Assembly: GCF_000154725.1 (NCBI RefSeq)
Contig: NZ_DS544873.1
Coordinates: 3,757,339-3,821,338, forward strand
Reading direction: 5' to 3'
DNA: 64,000 nucleotides
Source: Kordia algicida OT-1
GTDB taxonomy: Bacteria > Bacteroidota > Bacteroidia > Flavobacteriales > Flavobacteriaceae
The translations under genes were made by a program, and so were the position numbers. Of the stretch, positions 8,036 through 17,321 are shown one piece after another; position 1 is the stretch's first letter, and every line of letters starts with the position of its first letter. The notes under the pieces are model-generated. The model was not told the origin of the DNA, did not search any database, and saw only the letters and a program-made list of their open reading frames with translations.

Positions 8036-9535
8036 CTAAGCTTTTTTGTAATTCGTTAGTATTTCTGCTATTTTTCTATCGTTAGACAATCTAGGAATTT
8101 TATTTTGTCCGCCCAATTTTCCGATCGATTTCATATAGTTCTGAAAGCCATCTTTTTGAATTTTAGTAATTTGTAAAGGTTTTAATACTTTTCCTTTTAT
8201 CAAATCAAAATAATAACTGTTTTGCTGTTGCAGCGAAGCATCAATTGTTTTCGCAAATGCTTCTAAATTATCGGGCGCTTTTTCAAATTCTATAAGCCAT
8301 TCGTGATATGGCAAGCCTTTCGGCGGATTTATTTGTGGTGCTACGGTAAATTCGTTAATGCTTGCACCATGTTTTTGCAAAGCTTCATTTAATGCGTCTT
8401 CAACTTCTTTTCCAATAACGTGTTCGCCAAAAGCGGAAATAAAATGCTTGATACGACCTGAAACTATTACTTTATAAGGTTTTAGCGAAGTAAACTCAAC
8501 AGTATCTCCAATATTATATGCCCAAAGTCCAGCGTTGGTAGAAATTATCATCACATAATTTACACCAAGTTCGACGTCTTTTAAGGTAATTCTGGTTGGA
8601 TTTTCGTCAAAAAAATCAGTTGCTTTGACAAATTCGTAGAAAATTCCAGAGTTTAATTGCAGCAACATTCCTTTATCTTTTTGTTGATCTTGAAATGCAA
8701 AAAAGCCTTCACTTGCTGGATACAATTCTATACTATCTACTGTTCTACCGATGAGGTTTTCAAATTTATTTCGATACGGTTCATAATTTACGCCTCCAAA
8801 AATAAAAAGTTTAAAATCTGGAAAAACCTCGCCAATTTTTTTGCCTGTTCGCGCTTCAATACGTTCAAAATACATCTGAACCCACGAAGGAATTCCACTG
8901 ATAATTGACATTTTTTTATCTAGCGTTTCATCAACAATGGCTTCTACCTTAGTTTCCCAATCGTCAATACAGTTGGTTTCCCAACTTGGCATTCTGTTTT
9001 TTTGAAGATATCTAGGCACATAATGCGCTACAATTCCAGAAAGGCGCCCAAGTTTTACGCCGTTTTTTTCGTTTAATACAGGACTTCCTTGCAAAAAGAT
9101 CATTTTTCCATCTACAAAATCAGTATTTCCAGTTTCGGCAATGTAAAGCAAAATAGCGTTGCGAGCCGCTTCTACATGAGTTGGCATAGATTCTTTTGTA
9201 ATCGGAATGTATTTTGCACCTGAAGTGGTTCCAGAAGTTTTTGCAAAATACAAGGGTTTTCCTTTCCAAAGAATGTCTTTTTCTCCAGCGACAACTCTAT
9301 CTACATATAATCGTAAACCTTCATAATCGCGAATGGGAACGCGTTTTACAAAATCGTCATGTGAGTGAATATTTTGAAAGTCATGATCTTTTCCAAATGC
9401 TGTATGCGCAGCTTCTTGAATAAGTCTTTTAAAAACTTTTTCTTGTGTTTGCAATGGATTATTTGCCCATTTTGACACTTTTTTTTGAATAATACGCGCA
9501 AATGGTTTCGCTAAAAGTGCTTTCAATGATTTCAT
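8036..9535 (-). CDS. GH3-family acyl-adenylate-forming protein
   Basis: Protein of 499 aa of the GH3 auxin-responsive family, ATP-dependent enzymes of the ANL type that in plants conjugate carboxylates such as auxin or jasmonate to amino acids. The AMP-binding motif TSGTTSGAK is at residues 100-108. Downstream family blocks are present (LYPASEGFFAFQ, NYVMIISTNAGLWAYNIGDT, VSGRIKHFISAFGEHVIGKE). Bacterial GH3 proteins are common in Bacteroidota and mostly uncharacterised, so the carboxylate and amine substrates are unknown. It lies 42 nt upstream of the DUF6909-like gene on the same strand. No signal peptide, hence cytoplasmic. Confidence 0.88.
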   Translation of the reverse strand: MKSLKALLAKPFARIIQKKVSKWANNPLQTQEKVFKRLIQEAAHTAFGKDHDFQNIHSHDDFVKRVPIRDYEGLRLYVDRVVAGEKDILWKGKPLYFAKTSGTTSGAKYIPITKESMPTHVEAARNAILLYIAETGNTDFVDGKMIFLQGSPVLNEKNGVKLGRLSGIVAHYVPRYLQKNRMPSWETNCIDDWETKVEAIVDETLDKKMSIISGIPSWVQMYFERIEARTGKKIGEVFPDFKLFIFGGVNYEPYRNKFENLIGRTVDSIELYPASEGFFAFQDQQKDKGMLLQLNSGIFYEFVKATDFFDENPTRITLKDVELGVNYVMIISTNAGLWAYNIGDTVEFTSLKPYKVIVSGRIKHFISAFGEHVIGKEVEDALNEALQKHGASINEFTVAPQINPPKGLPYHEWLIEFEKAPDNLEAFAKTIDASLQQQNSYYFDLIKGKVLKPLQITKIQKDGFQNYMKSIGKLGGQNKIPRLSNDRKIAEILTNYKKA

Positions 9536-9587
9536 CTGTCAGTTTTTATTTTTTCAATTAAATCAGATGTAATTAGTATAATTTGTG

Positions 9588-10460
9588 TCACAGTTTAAAA
9601 TCAATAATGGATGCCGGATCAATGGAATAGCCTTCGCTCCAAAGTTCAAAATGCAAATGTGGTCCTGTGGTCAATTCGCCTGTATTTCCAACAATAGCAA
9701 TCACTTCGCCTGCGGTAACCAAATCGCCTTGTTCTTTGGTCAGTGACGCATTGTGTTTATATACAGAAACGAGATTGTTGGAATGTTCAATGATAATTAC
9801 ATAACCTGTTGCGGCGGTCCATTCGGCAAAAATTACCATTCCGTCGGCGGTTGCTTTTACAGGCGTATCTTTTGGTACCACAACATCAATGGCATAATGT
9901 TTTTCTTTCGGATTGTATTTCTGAGTAATTTCTCCTTTTACAGGTGGAAACAATACAAAATTCACTTTAGACGTTGCCGTTTCAAACAAATTGTATTTGT
10001 CTTCCTGTGCGACTTCTTCCCGAAGTAAGGAATCTTGTTTATTTGGTGTTAAATTAACTTCGTCAGGATCAATCTCAAATGACTTATACAAAGAATCTTT
10101 ATTGATACTCTCACTTTTTATTTCTCCCGTAAGGACATTTCGAATAGAACTTAAATAGATAGAATCTCTCCGAGAAACTTGCTTTAACGAGTCAATTTGT
10201 TCGTTGAGTTCTATTGCTTTTTGTTTCAAAGCCGTAGACGAATACCCTGGAATATATTCTCGCAACGACGTAAATGCAATTAAAAATGTGGTCAATACAA
10301 TGAGAAGAATCACGGAAAACGTGACCAATACAAATACATTTAATCGCGTGAGTTTAAAAGAAATACGTTCTTCAAAAGTATCTTCATTCAGAATGACCAA
10401 GCGATACTTGTGCAAAAGCTTCTTTTTAAGTTGTCGTTTTTTTCTTTTTTCTTTTGCCAT
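9588..10460 (-). CDS. M23-family peptidoglycan metallopeptidase
   Basis: Membrane-anchored LytM-type endopeptidase of 290 aa. A basic N-terminus (K/R-rich residues 3-20) precedes a membrane helix at about 41-63, then a coiled-coil-like stretch (75-130) and the C-terminal M23 domain (180-285). Zinc ligands are visible as H188 and D192 (HYAID) and H270 within HLHFE (residues 268-272), with H268 as catalytic His, so the enzyme looks active. It probably cleaves peptidoglycan cross-links or takes part in cell division. The in-frame ATG at 10475 is rejected because a TAAGTTTG promoter element lies at 10478-10485, leaving almost no leader; 10460 is preferred. Confidence 0.9.
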   Translation of the reverse strand: MAKEKRKKRQLKKKLLHKYRLVILNEDTFEERISFKLTRLNVFVLVTFSVILLIVLTTFLIAFTSLREYIPGYSSTALKQKAIELNEQIDSLKQVSRRDSIYLSSIRNVLTGEIKSESINKDSLYKSFEIDPDEVNLTPNKQDSLLREEVAQEDKYNLFETATSKVNFVLFPPVKGEITQKYNPKEKHYAIDVVVPKDTPVKATADGMVIFAEWTAATGYVIIIEHSNNLVSVYKHNASLTKEQGDLVTAGEVIAIVGNTGELTTGPHLHFELWSEGYSIDPASIIDFKL

Positions 10461-10477
10461 GATTTTGATGTACACTA

Positions 10478-10485
10478 CAAACTTA
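10478..10485 (-). promoter_or_regulatory. -7 element of the M23 peptidase gene
   Basis: TAAGTTTG on the minus strand matches TAnnTTTG and is 17 nt before the ATG at 10460. Spacing is the same as at several other promoters in this window. Confidence 0.4.
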
Positions 10486-10561
10486 AAAGAAAAATATTAG
10501 GAATAAATTGTATCGAAGTGTTTTTTTTGTGCTTCTTTACGGCTAGGTATCTATTTATTTT

Positions 10562-10569
10562 TACCTTTG
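10562..10569 (+). promoter_or_regulatory. -7 element of tatA
   Basis: TACCTTTG matches TAnnTTTG, 20 nt before the tatA ATG at 10590. Short AT-rich leader follows. Confidence 0.45.
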
Positions 10570-10589
10570 TAACTTAAATTTTAATCATT

Positions 10590-10775
10590 ATGATGTCTTT
10601 AAATATGTTTTTAGCAATTCCTGGAGGATATTCAATTATCTTAATCGTAGTTGTTGTATTACTTTTATTCGGAGGAAGAAAAATTCCAGAATTAATGCGT
10701 GGATTAGGTAGCGGAATTAAAGAGTTCAAGGATGCTACAAAAGATGAAGAAACTAAAAAAGTAGAAAAAGAATAG
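10590..10775 (+). CDS. tatA: Twin-arginine translocase subunit TatA/TatE
   Basis: 61-aa protein with one N-terminal membrane helix (about residues 11-27), the hinge [14 protein letters not shown], and an amphipathic plus charged tail ([16 protein letters not shown]). This is the complete TatA/TatE architecture for the pore-forming subunit of the Tat pathway, which exports folded proteins across the inner membrane. ATG codons at 10590 and 10593 are both possible. The gene has its own promoter and an intrinsic terminator, so it is monocistronic and separate from tatC. The conserved Phe-Gly hinge is present. Confidence 0.93.
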   Translation: MMSLNMFLAIPGGYSIILIVVVVLLLFGGRKIPELMRGLGSGIKEFKDATKDEETKKVEKE

Positions 10776-10798
10776 TTTTTTACTTGATATAGAAATAC

Positions 10799-10830
10799 AA
10801 ATCCACACTGTAACGGTGTGGATTTTTTTG
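10799..10830 (+). terminator. Intrinsic terminator of tatA
   Basis: Ten-base-pair stem AAATCCACAC / GTGTGGATTT with a 7-nt loop, ending in a run of T. Confidence 0.85.
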
Positions 10831-10895
10831 TTTATTGTAACTAATGATTTTAAAAACATACTGATATTTTGAAGTTGTAATTTTAAAAAAAGCCA

Positions 10896-11558
10896 TTGGA
10901 AATCACTCAAAAAGAAGTCAATCAACTTATTGAAACAGAAAAACCAAATACGTTTGGTGCACATTTTCGCGGATTTTTCTTGAATAAAAAAGGTGTTGCA
11001 GGTACAATTACTTCACAGGAAACCCAAATGTGGCAACCAAACCAATGGACGATGATTTTATATGCTGTTTTTACTTTTAAATTTGATGAACAACAGCACT
11101 TAATTTCAATCGATACTAAACTCAATATCATGGGAAAAATTTTGTTCTTCGGAATCTTCTCAGTATTGTTTTTTCTTTTTATTCCGAAAGATATTGTTGC
11201 GTATCAAGATGACAGATTTTGGATCTATACTTGTATCAAAATCATTTTCTTAGTGTTATATCTCATTTGTGGAAAAGTGATGTATGACAGTGAAAAAGAA
11301 TTGCAAAAAGACGCTATTTTTCATCGATTAGACCTTGAAATTGATGACGAAAATGAAATCAATGAACATTCATTATACAGTTATTTTCTAAGGTTTTTAA
11401 CCTATCCTTTGGGTTTGGCAACACTTTATACGTGTATTTTTCACTTTTTCCCAACTCACAAATATCTACATGCTACTTTTGGAATGGTCGTCATTTCGGC
11501 ATATTTTATTACAGATATACTGTTACTTTTTAAACGGAAGAAAACAAAAAACAAGTAG
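10896..11558 (+). CDS. Hypothetical membrane protein (220 aa), probable TTG start
   Basis: Unrecognised protein. It has a soluble N-terminal part of about 80 residues, then hydrophobic segments at about 80-98, 108-125, 165-182 and 190-208, so probably four membrane helices, and a basic K/R-rich tail. No ATG is available near the N-terminus: a stop at 10884-10886 in this frame is followed by TTG at 10896, and the next ATG is 45 codons in. TTG is therefore chosen. It is separated from tatA by a terminator. No family or function could be assigned. Confidence 0.6.
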   Translation: MEITQKEVNQLIETEKPNTFGAHFRGFFLNKKGVAGTITSQETQMWQPNQWTMILYAVFTFKFDEQQHLISIDTKLNIMGKILFFGIFSVLFFLFIPKDIVAYQDDRFWIYTCIKIIFLVLYLICGKVMYDSEKELQKDAIFHRLDLEIDDENEINEHSLYSYFLRFLTYPLGLATLYTCIFHFFPTHKYLHATFGMVVISAYFITDILLLFKRKKTKNK

Positions 11559-11663
11559 TGTAAAAACTACCGAAAACATATTTGAATTAATTTTTGATCT
11601 TTAAACATAAATTTTCGGTGAATACATAGTCTGAATATTCGTGTTATTTTATAAATTCATTCC

Positions 11664-12719
11664 ATGAAAACACGTATTCCTTTCCTTTTGATGATTTTCT
11701 TGCTCTTATTTTTTGCTTGTAAAGAGCAAACAAAGACCGTTCCTGAAAAAACTGAAAAAGAAGCACCAAAGACCAAAATTATTATTAACAAAGATATGTT
11801 TGATGTTCGGAAACATGTAACTAAAATTCTCAACGACGAAGTATATCCAAGTGATGATGATGAAACTTTTCGTTGTTTGGACGCGATTTTAAAAAGTGAT
11901 ACCAACGAACATGATTTTTATATGATGGTTTTTAGAGATATTATCAAAAAGTCAGATGGCGCGTTGGCGGAAGTTATGGGGCAATACATACTAGATTTTA
12001 TCAAAGAAAAACCAAAATATTTTGTAGAAAAGTATAAGACATTTGCTAATGAAGAAAAAGAGCAATGGATCGGTTTTATGGCATACGAATTTTACTTTCA
12101 GGAAGATTACAAAACGGAAGTCAATCGTTACTTTGACAATATTTTAAGATCGATTGCTACAGATTCAGGAAAAGAAACAATTACGAAACTCCAGGAAAAG
12201 GTGATGAATGAAGTAGCAAATATCGATTCTGATGAAAGTGAGCATGACACAAATCTTACTTCAAAACTAAAACAAAAAGTAATGCGATTGTCAGAGTTAG
12301 AACATGAATATCAATTGAAAAGTTTGGAAATTGTTCCATCAGAAAAAACGATAGTTTTAGGAGGTTTGCAACGTGTTTTAAAACTGAAAGATACTATTGA
12401 ATTTATAGATGTTTCGCTGTTTCAAAAAGGAATACACGAAATTCGAAAATCGTTTTTAAAAGGTGCAAAACCAATGGAAGTTAATGGAAACACCTATCCA
12501 AGAGTTACGATTGAAGAATACATTTTTAAGACTTCTAAAAATGCAAAAGAAACGTATGAAATGTTGCTAAATTCCAAAGGAAAAAGTTCTGCATGGACAT
12601 ATATAAGTAAAGCGCCGCACAAGTTTTTATTGGAAGAAAATAGACTGTATTTTGTAGGTTCGGGAGGTTTTTACATGATGGGAATGTGTGATGAAATCGT
12701 GGAAAAGATAAAGGATTGA
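11664..12719 (+). CDS. Hypothetical lipoprotein (351 aa)
   Basis: Signal peptide with lipobox LLFFAC, predicted lipidated Cys19, followed by a charged linker. The rest is rich in K/E and likely mostly helical, with no motif I recognise. A basic N-terminal MKTR and a long hydrophobic core make export very likely. It is a single gene preceded by 105 bp of noncoding DNA and followed by the large repeat region at 12720-13854. Function unknown. Confidence 0.75.
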   Translation: MKTRIPFLLMIFLLLFFACKEQTKTVPEKTEKEAPKTKIIINKDMFDVRKHVTKILNDEVYPSDDDETFRCLDAILKSDTNEHDFYMMVFRDIIKKSDGALAEVMGQYILDFIKEKPKYFVEKYKTFANEEKEQWIGFMAYEFYFQEDYKTEVNRYFDNILRSIATDSGKETITKLQEKVMNEVANIDSDESEHDTNLTSKLKQKVMRLSELEHEYQLKSLEIVPSEKTIVLGGLQRVLKLKDTIEFIDVSLFQKGIHEIRKSFLKGAKPMEVNGNTYPRVTIEEYIFKTSKNAKETYEMLLNSKGKSSAWTYISKAPHKFLLEENRLYFVGSGGFYMMGMCDEIVEKIKD

Positions 12720-12839
12720 TACTTTTGTTTTGGAGTCAAGACTGTTAGAATTAGGAATCAGGAATCAGGATGTTTTCAAAAACTGTTTATATTTTGATAG
12801 TAGATTTTAGTTTTCAAGAATAGTTAGTAATTCGTAATG

Positions 12840-13450
12840 AAAAAAGTATTGAGTATTTAGATGTGAGTATTGAGAAGCTTCAAAGAAAATTTATCATTTT
12901 TTAAAGTCAAATTTCAAAAACTTAGCGTCAAGCTGAACTTGATTCAGCTTCTGATAAGAGTAAGCACTTCGTGAAAATCATCAACACAAAGAGAAGGAAA
13001 GGCAAAAAAATTCGTGAATTCGTGTTAAAAAAGTATTGGGTGTTTAGATGTGAGTATTGAGAAGCTTCAAAGAAAATTTATCATTTTTTAAAGTCAAATT
13101 TCAAAAACTTAACGTCAAGCTGAACTTGATTCAGCTTCTCATAAGAGTAAGCACTTCGTGAAAATCATCAACACAAAGAGAAGGAAAGGCAAAAAAATTC
13201 GTGAATTCGTGTTAAAAAAGTATTGGGTATTTAGATGTGAGTATTGAGAAGCTTCAAAGAAAATTTATCATTTTTTAAAGTCAAATTTCAAAAACTTAAC
13301 GTCAAGCTGAACTTGATTCAGCTTCTGATAAGAGTAAGCACTTCGTGAAAATCATCAACACAAAGAGAAGGAAAACCAAAAAAATTCGTGAATTCGTGGT
13401 AAAAAAAGTATTGAGAATTTAGATATGAGTATTGAGAAAGGAAACATACA
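12840..13450. repeat. 187-bp direct tandem repeat, three full copies plus a truncated one
   Basis: Units start at about 12840, 13027 and 13214, with a partial fourth from about 13402. The marker GTATT that opens each unit falls at 12846, 13033, 13220 and 13408, so the period is 187-188 bp. Copies differ at only a few positions. Each full unit contains the perfect palindrome AAGCTGAA-CTTGA-TTCAGCTT and ends in an ATTCGTGAATTCGTG box. No open reading frame spans the repeats. Confidence 0.9.
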
Positions 13451-13784
13451 TCATTAAGTATTTTCAAGAAAAGCTTTTGGTTTCACATAACAAACAGTGA
13501 GCAATTCGTGAATTCGTGGTAAAAAGTATAAAGTAATCTTGTTTGTCGTTCGAATATGAATTTGTCTTTGCAAACAAACAGATTACCACGCGTTGAAACG
13601 CTCGTAAGGACGTTTCTAAGCGTGTCTAAAAACGTTATTGATGAGGCAATTTGAGAATTTGAAAATGTATCAATTAGTTTCAAACAACATTCAAATTTGT
13701 CTTATAAACGTATTTTAAAATTTAGCATTTTATATAAAATCAAATAATGATCTCAGAAACAACCTTAAATCTTTAAATTGAGCG

Positions 13785-13850
13785 AAGCGAACCTAAAAGC
13801 AAAGCGCGTCTAAGTCAGTCTAAGCAAGTCCAATTCCAGTCTAAAAAAGC
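13785..13850. repeat. Cluster of short CTAAAAGC / GCGAAGCG units
   Basis: Degenerate short units such as GAGCGAAGCGAAC, CTAAAAGCAAAGCGCG, and TCTAAGTCAG / TCTAAGCAAG. The same vocabulary recurs at 28830-29250 and 40425-40560. Confidence 0.6.
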
Positions 13851-13854
13851 CAAA

Positions 13855-15195
13855 TCACGAATTAATTTTCTTCACTTTCGGAACAAATTCTTTTCTAAAA
13901 AAATAAATTAATGGAAAACCGCGTGCAACAATCCAAAAAGTAAAGGCAATCCAAACGGCGTAGAGTTTTAAATTAAGCTGATCGAGCACAAAAATTGTTG
14001 GAATAAAAACTGCAAAAGTGGCAAAAAGCAAAACGTTTCTAAGTGTTGCCATTTTTCCTAATCCTTTAAATATTCCATCAAAAATAAATGCAATGGCACA
14101 CAGCGGTTGCATGGCAAGCACTAAAGCAAAAACCGTATAAAATTCTTCTAAAACAGCTTGTTCTTTTGTAAAGATTCTTCCAATAGGATAATATAAAATT
14201 CCACCAACAATAAACATGGCAACTCCAACCAAAATTGCATATTTAATAAGTCGATTGCTCAATTTTACCAATTCCTCATAGTTTTCTTCTCCGTAAAGTT
14301 TTCCTGACAGAATGTTTCCTGCGCTTGAATAACCGTCAATGATAAATGCGCCAAAGAACCAAATGTTAAGCAAAATGGTGTATGCCGCGCTGTATTCAGC
14401 TCCGTAAGCTGCCGAAAAGGAGGTTCCGAAGTATAACGCCACATTTAATGCAATAGTTCTGATTACAAGATTGAGAATCATTACTGCGAGATTGGGCAAT
14501 TCTTCATGCAATGGTAATTGTATTTTGAGCGGAATTTGTGTTTTTTTCAATAGAAATATTACTGAAAGCAACGCCATAAATATTTGCGAAAATAGACTTG
14601 CGTAAGCCGCGCCTTCTACATGCATAGCAGGAATATATCCTTCAATTCCGTAGACAAGAGCAAAATCTAAAGCAACATTGAGCAATGCGCCAATAATAGC
14701 AATTATCATCGGAATGAGCGTGTTTTGCAAACCTCTAAAGATTCCGAAAATAGCAAAAGTGAGTAGGGTAAAAGGCAAGCCAAAAATACGAATTCGGTAA
14801 TACGAACTGCTGTAATCTAAGATGATTCCTTCAGCATTGTAAAAGTTGAGAATTTGTTCTGCAAACGGATAAGTAATGAGAATTAACAACAAACTAATCG
14901 CCAAAATGATTCCGATAGCTTGTGCAGGCAAGGTTTTGATTTGATCGAGTTTGTTAGCGCCTAAGTATTGTGAAACCAACGCAGAAATTGCACTACGCGT
15001 TTGTCCAAAAACCCAAACTAACATCGAAATGAATGCACCTGCAATTCCCACAGCAGCCAATGCTTCCGTAGCATTTGTAGCTACGTTTCCAACAACTGCG
15101 GTGTCTGTGATAGACAATAAAGGTTCGGCGATTCCGGCAATGAGCGCAGGAATTGCGAGTTTGTTGACAAGTGATGTAGTGACTTTTGTTTTCAA
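13855..15195 (-). CDS. MATE-family efflux transporter (DinF/NorM-like)
   Basis: Integral membrane protein of 446 aa with about 12 hydrophobic helices across its length. The N-terminal block LAIPALIAGIAEPLLSITDT is the usual MATE opening, and the internal pseudo-repeat is visible around residue 235. MATE proteins export cationic drugs or metabolites using a Na+ or H+ gradient. Its start overlaps the stop of the GNAT gene by 4 nt, so the two are coupled. The substrate cannot be inferred. Confidence 0.9.
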   Translation of the reverse strand: MKTKVTTSLVNKLAIPALIAGIAEPLLSITDTAVVGNVATNATEALAAVGIAGAFISMLVWVFGQTRSAISALVSQYLGANKLDQIKTLPAQAIGIILAISLLLILITYPFAEQILNFYNAEGIILDYSSSYYRIRIFGLPFTLLTFAIFGIFRGLQNTLIPMIIAIIGALLNVALDFALVYGIEGYIPAMHVEGAAYASLFSQIFMALLSVIFLLKKTQIPLKIQLPLHEELPNLAVMILNLVIRTIALNVALYFGTSFSAAYGAEYSAAYTILLNIWFFGAFIIDGYSSAGNILSGKLYGEENYEELVKLSNRLIKYAILVGVAMFIVGGILYYPIGRIFTKEQAVLEEFYTVFALVLAMQPLCAIAFIFDGIFKGLGKMATLRNVLLFATFAVFIPTIFVLDQLNLKLYAVWIAFTFWIVARGFPLIYFFRKEFVPKVKKINS

Positions 15196-15701
15196 AGGAT
15201 TTTCTCGTAACAGTAAAATGGATATACACTTTGTTTGGGAAAGTATATATTTTCAAGCTTTTTGTAGCCGCGAAGTTCGTAAAACTTTTGGTTTCTAGCG
15301 TTCTTACTAAACGTGTCTAATCTTATGGAACGATAATTATTTTCTATCGCGAAGTTTTCTGCAAAATCCATCAAATATTGCGCATAGCCTTTTCCTTGAT
15401 TTTCTGGATGAATTGCCAAACGATGAATGTATACGCTTGTATCATCTGGCGAAAGCCAATTAACCGTTTTGTATTCTTCATCCATCAAGCTGGAAATTAC
15501 GATAGAACCCATAATTTTGTTTTCATAAAGCAATATATAAAGTTCGTTGCGTGCTACATCATTTTCAAAAGCGTTTCGGTTGGGATAGTTTTCATTCCAT
15601 TGAAAAATTCCTTTTGTAACCATGTGTTTTGCGCAGGCTTTTGTAATGCTCAATAAGGTATCAATATCTTGAGAAGTTCCTTTGCGAATGTGTAAATTCA
15701 T
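15192..15701 (-). CDS. GNAT-family N-acetyltransferase
   Basis: Protein of 169 aa with the GNAT fold. The acetyl-CoA binding motif A is visible in VYIHRLAIHPENQGKGYAQY at about residues 90-110 (Q/R-x-x-G-x-G/A pattern), followed by the motif B helix and FYELRGYKK. Overlaps the MATE gene by 4 nt. Acceptor unknown; the family covers antibiotic, amino-acid and protein N-acetylation. Confidence 0.88.
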   Translation of the reverse strand: MNLHIRKGTSQDIDTLLSITKACAKHMVTKGIFQWNENYPNRNAFENDVARNELYILLYENKIMGSIVISSLMDEEYKTVNWLSPDDTSVYIHRLAIHPENQGKGYAQYLMDFAENFAIENNYRSIRLDTFSKNARNQKFYELRGYKKLENIYFPKQSVYPFYCYEKIL

Positions 15702-15743
15702 GCGTGTTTTTATTTCTTTTGATAGGCGATTTAAATAATTTCA

Positions 15744-16277
15744 TTACCATTCTCGCCATAAATCTGCCAAACCTTCTCCATCTGCATAGTTTTCAGGGTT
15801 GAGTCCTGCGGCAACTGTTATTTCATCGATGAGTTCGCATAAATCTTCTCGTTCGCCCGTTTCAATGAGTCCTTCAACTTTATCATTTAAACTGTTGAGT
15901 GCATTTACGGCTGTTTCAAAAAGTGCAAGTTTTTCTTTTTCGCTTCCGTGTTCGCCAATTTTGAGTAGTCCTGCAATTAAATTGTCAAAAATAGCTTTGG
16001 CAGCATTGCAATTTTCTTCTGTGTATTGTTCCATATCGTATTCAAAAAATGCTTCTCGCCACGATTCAAATGGATATCCTTTTTTGGTTTGAAGAAGTTT
16101 TTCTGAATAGGTTCGATTGTCCTTTTCAATAGTAGTTGCAACGCTTTTAGGTTCTTGAATTACTTTGGGTTTTTCTGGAGTTTTTGATGGATTGTTCTTT
16201 TTTATCAAATGTAAAATTAGATAGATGATTCCGCCAATAAGTACGATTCCGAGAATTGTGAGTAAGAGTACATTCAT
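15744..16277 (-). CDS. Hypothetical single-pass membrane protein (177 aa)
   Basis: N-terminal membrane helix at about residues 3-25 followed by KK and a P/K-rich linker, then a helical acidic domain from about residue 60 to the end. The C-terminal segment ending in DGEGLADLWREW looks conserved, but I cannot name the family. It is transcribed alone, 42 nt upstream of the GNAT gene on the same strand. The domain probably faces the cytoplasm or periplasm as a tethered module. Function unknown. Confidence 0.65.
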   Translation of the reverse strand: MNVLLLTILGIVLIGGIIYLILHLIKKNNPSKTPEKPKVIQEPKSVATTIEKDNRTYSEKLLQTKKGYPFESWREAFFEYDMEQYTEENCNAAKAIFDNLIAGLLKIGEHGSEKEKLALFETAVNALNSLNDKVEGLIETGEREDLCELIDEITVAAGLNPENYADGEGLADLWREW

Positions 16278-16421
16278 AAGTGAAGGTTGTTTTTAGCAAT
16301 GTATATTCGGCTACAGCTAAAACTATAATAATCTCGAATAAGATCAAAAGAATTAAAAACGTTTTTTTGTAGTTGCAGTGTTTTAAAAAAATGAAATATC
16401 ACAATAGAATTAAAAAATGAT

Positions 16422-16429
16422 TATTTTTG
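16422..16429 (+). promoter_or_regulatory. -7 element of the universal stress protein gene
   Basis: TATTTTTG matches TAnnTTTG, 16 nt before the ATG at 16446. Confidence 0.45.
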
Positions 16430-16445
16430 CAAAAAATAGTAGACA

Positions 16446-17240
16446 ATGAAAAATATATTAGTTCCCATAGGAGAATCTGCAAATGCCAAGAATACGTTGC
16501 AGTACGCGATTGATTTCGCCAAAGCGATGGACGCAAAGGTATTTGTATTTAGAGCATTTCAAGTGCTGTCTAAAGCAGGAACAATTTTGAATGTCGATGA
16601 AATCGTTGGTCGTGAGACCACAAGCAACGTAAAAGAAGTTGTAGCAAGTGTAGACTTAAAAGGAGTTGATGTTTCTATAATTTCTGCCAAAGGAAATGTG
16701 ATTGATAGTATCAATTCTATTGATAAAGAATTGGGAATCGATTTGATTATTCTTGGTCCAAGAAGCAATTCTATTAAAGAAGAAGTGTTTTTAGGAAATA
16801 CATCAGGAAGTATTGTAAAGCAAACAGATATTTCCGTTTTGGTTGTGCCAGAAGGTTATACGTTTCAACCTATTAAAAAGGTGTTGACAGCTATAAAATC
16901 TGGAGTGATTAAACGCAAAGAAGTGTTGCAACCTTTGGAAACAATTTTGGAGAAATTTGGCGCAAAAATGCGTTTGTTACAAGTAAAAACGCCCAACTTT
17001 TTAGAAGAAGATTTAGAGTTTCATTCAGAATTGGCAGCTATTACTTCGGCATACAAGAGTTCGGAAAATGCTACGTTGTTTCAAGGTGTTTTAGAACATT
17101 TAAACGCGAATAATCCTGATATGATTTGCGTTTTTAGACGTAAACGCGGATTTTTTAAGAAACTTTGGGAGCAGAATTCTATTAAGAAAGTTGATTTTGA
17201 AAGTCGTTTGCCTTTGTTGGTTTTAAAAGGAACGGAATAA
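16446..17240 (+). CDS. Universal stress protein, tandem two-domain type
   Basis: Cytoplasmic protein of 264 aa. The first UspA domain (residues 1-140) starts MKNILVPIGESANAKNTLQYA and ends with an ATP-type signature region LIILGPRSNS...GSIVKQTDISVLVVPEG. The second domain (about 145-262) is degenerate. Tandem Usp proteins of this length are common in Bacteroidota and are linked to stress and stationary-phase survival. It has its own promoter and a strong terminator, so it is monocistronic. Confidence 0.88.
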   Translation: MKNILVPIGESANAKNTLQYAIDFAKAMDAKVFVFRAFQVLSKAGTILNVDEIVGRETTSNVKEVVASVDLKGVDVSIISAKGNVIDSINSIDKELGIDLIILGPRSNSIKEEVFLGNTSGSIVKQTDISVLVVPEGYTFQPIKKVLTAIKSGVIKRKEVLQPLETILEKFGAKMRLLQVKTPNFLEEDLEFHSELAAITSAYKSSENATLFQGVLEHLNANNPDMICVFRRKRGFFKKLWEQNSIKKVDFESRLPLLVLKGTE

Positions 17241-17267
17241 AGAAAAATTTATATTTTAATAATACAG

Positions 17268-17303
17268 AAAGCTATTCAAAAATCATTTTTGAATGGCTTT
17301 TTT
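17268..17303 (+). terminator. Intrinsic terminator of the universal stress protein gene
   Basis: Stem AAGCTATTCAAAAA / TTTTTGAATGGCTT (one T-G pair) with a very short loop and a T-run after it. Confidence 0.85.
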
Positions 17304-17321
17304 ATAGGTAACTACTTGGTA

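Larger units (their letters stand above)
12720..13854. other. 1.1-kb gene-free region filled with repeats
   Basis: No convincing gene. It holds a 187-bp tandem repeat (12840-13401 plus a truncated copy), several copies of an ATTCGTGAATTCGTG box (for example 13017, 13196, 13386, 13505), a short segment around 13535-13630 with partial inverted repeats, and short AGCGAAGCGAAC/CTAAAAGC units at 13785-13850. A 66-codon minus-strand frame at 13483-13683 has no family features and is judged noise. Confidence 0.7.

Noticed and set aside
10704-10964. 86-codon minus-strand frame over tatA's end and terminator
   Set aside because: Runs through the tatA coding end and a terminator; low-complexity Phe/Ile/Ser content.
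13483-13683. 66-codon minus-strand reading frame in the repeat gap
   Set aside because: Lies in repeat DNA, no family features, no promoter; composition resembles its noncoding surroundings.
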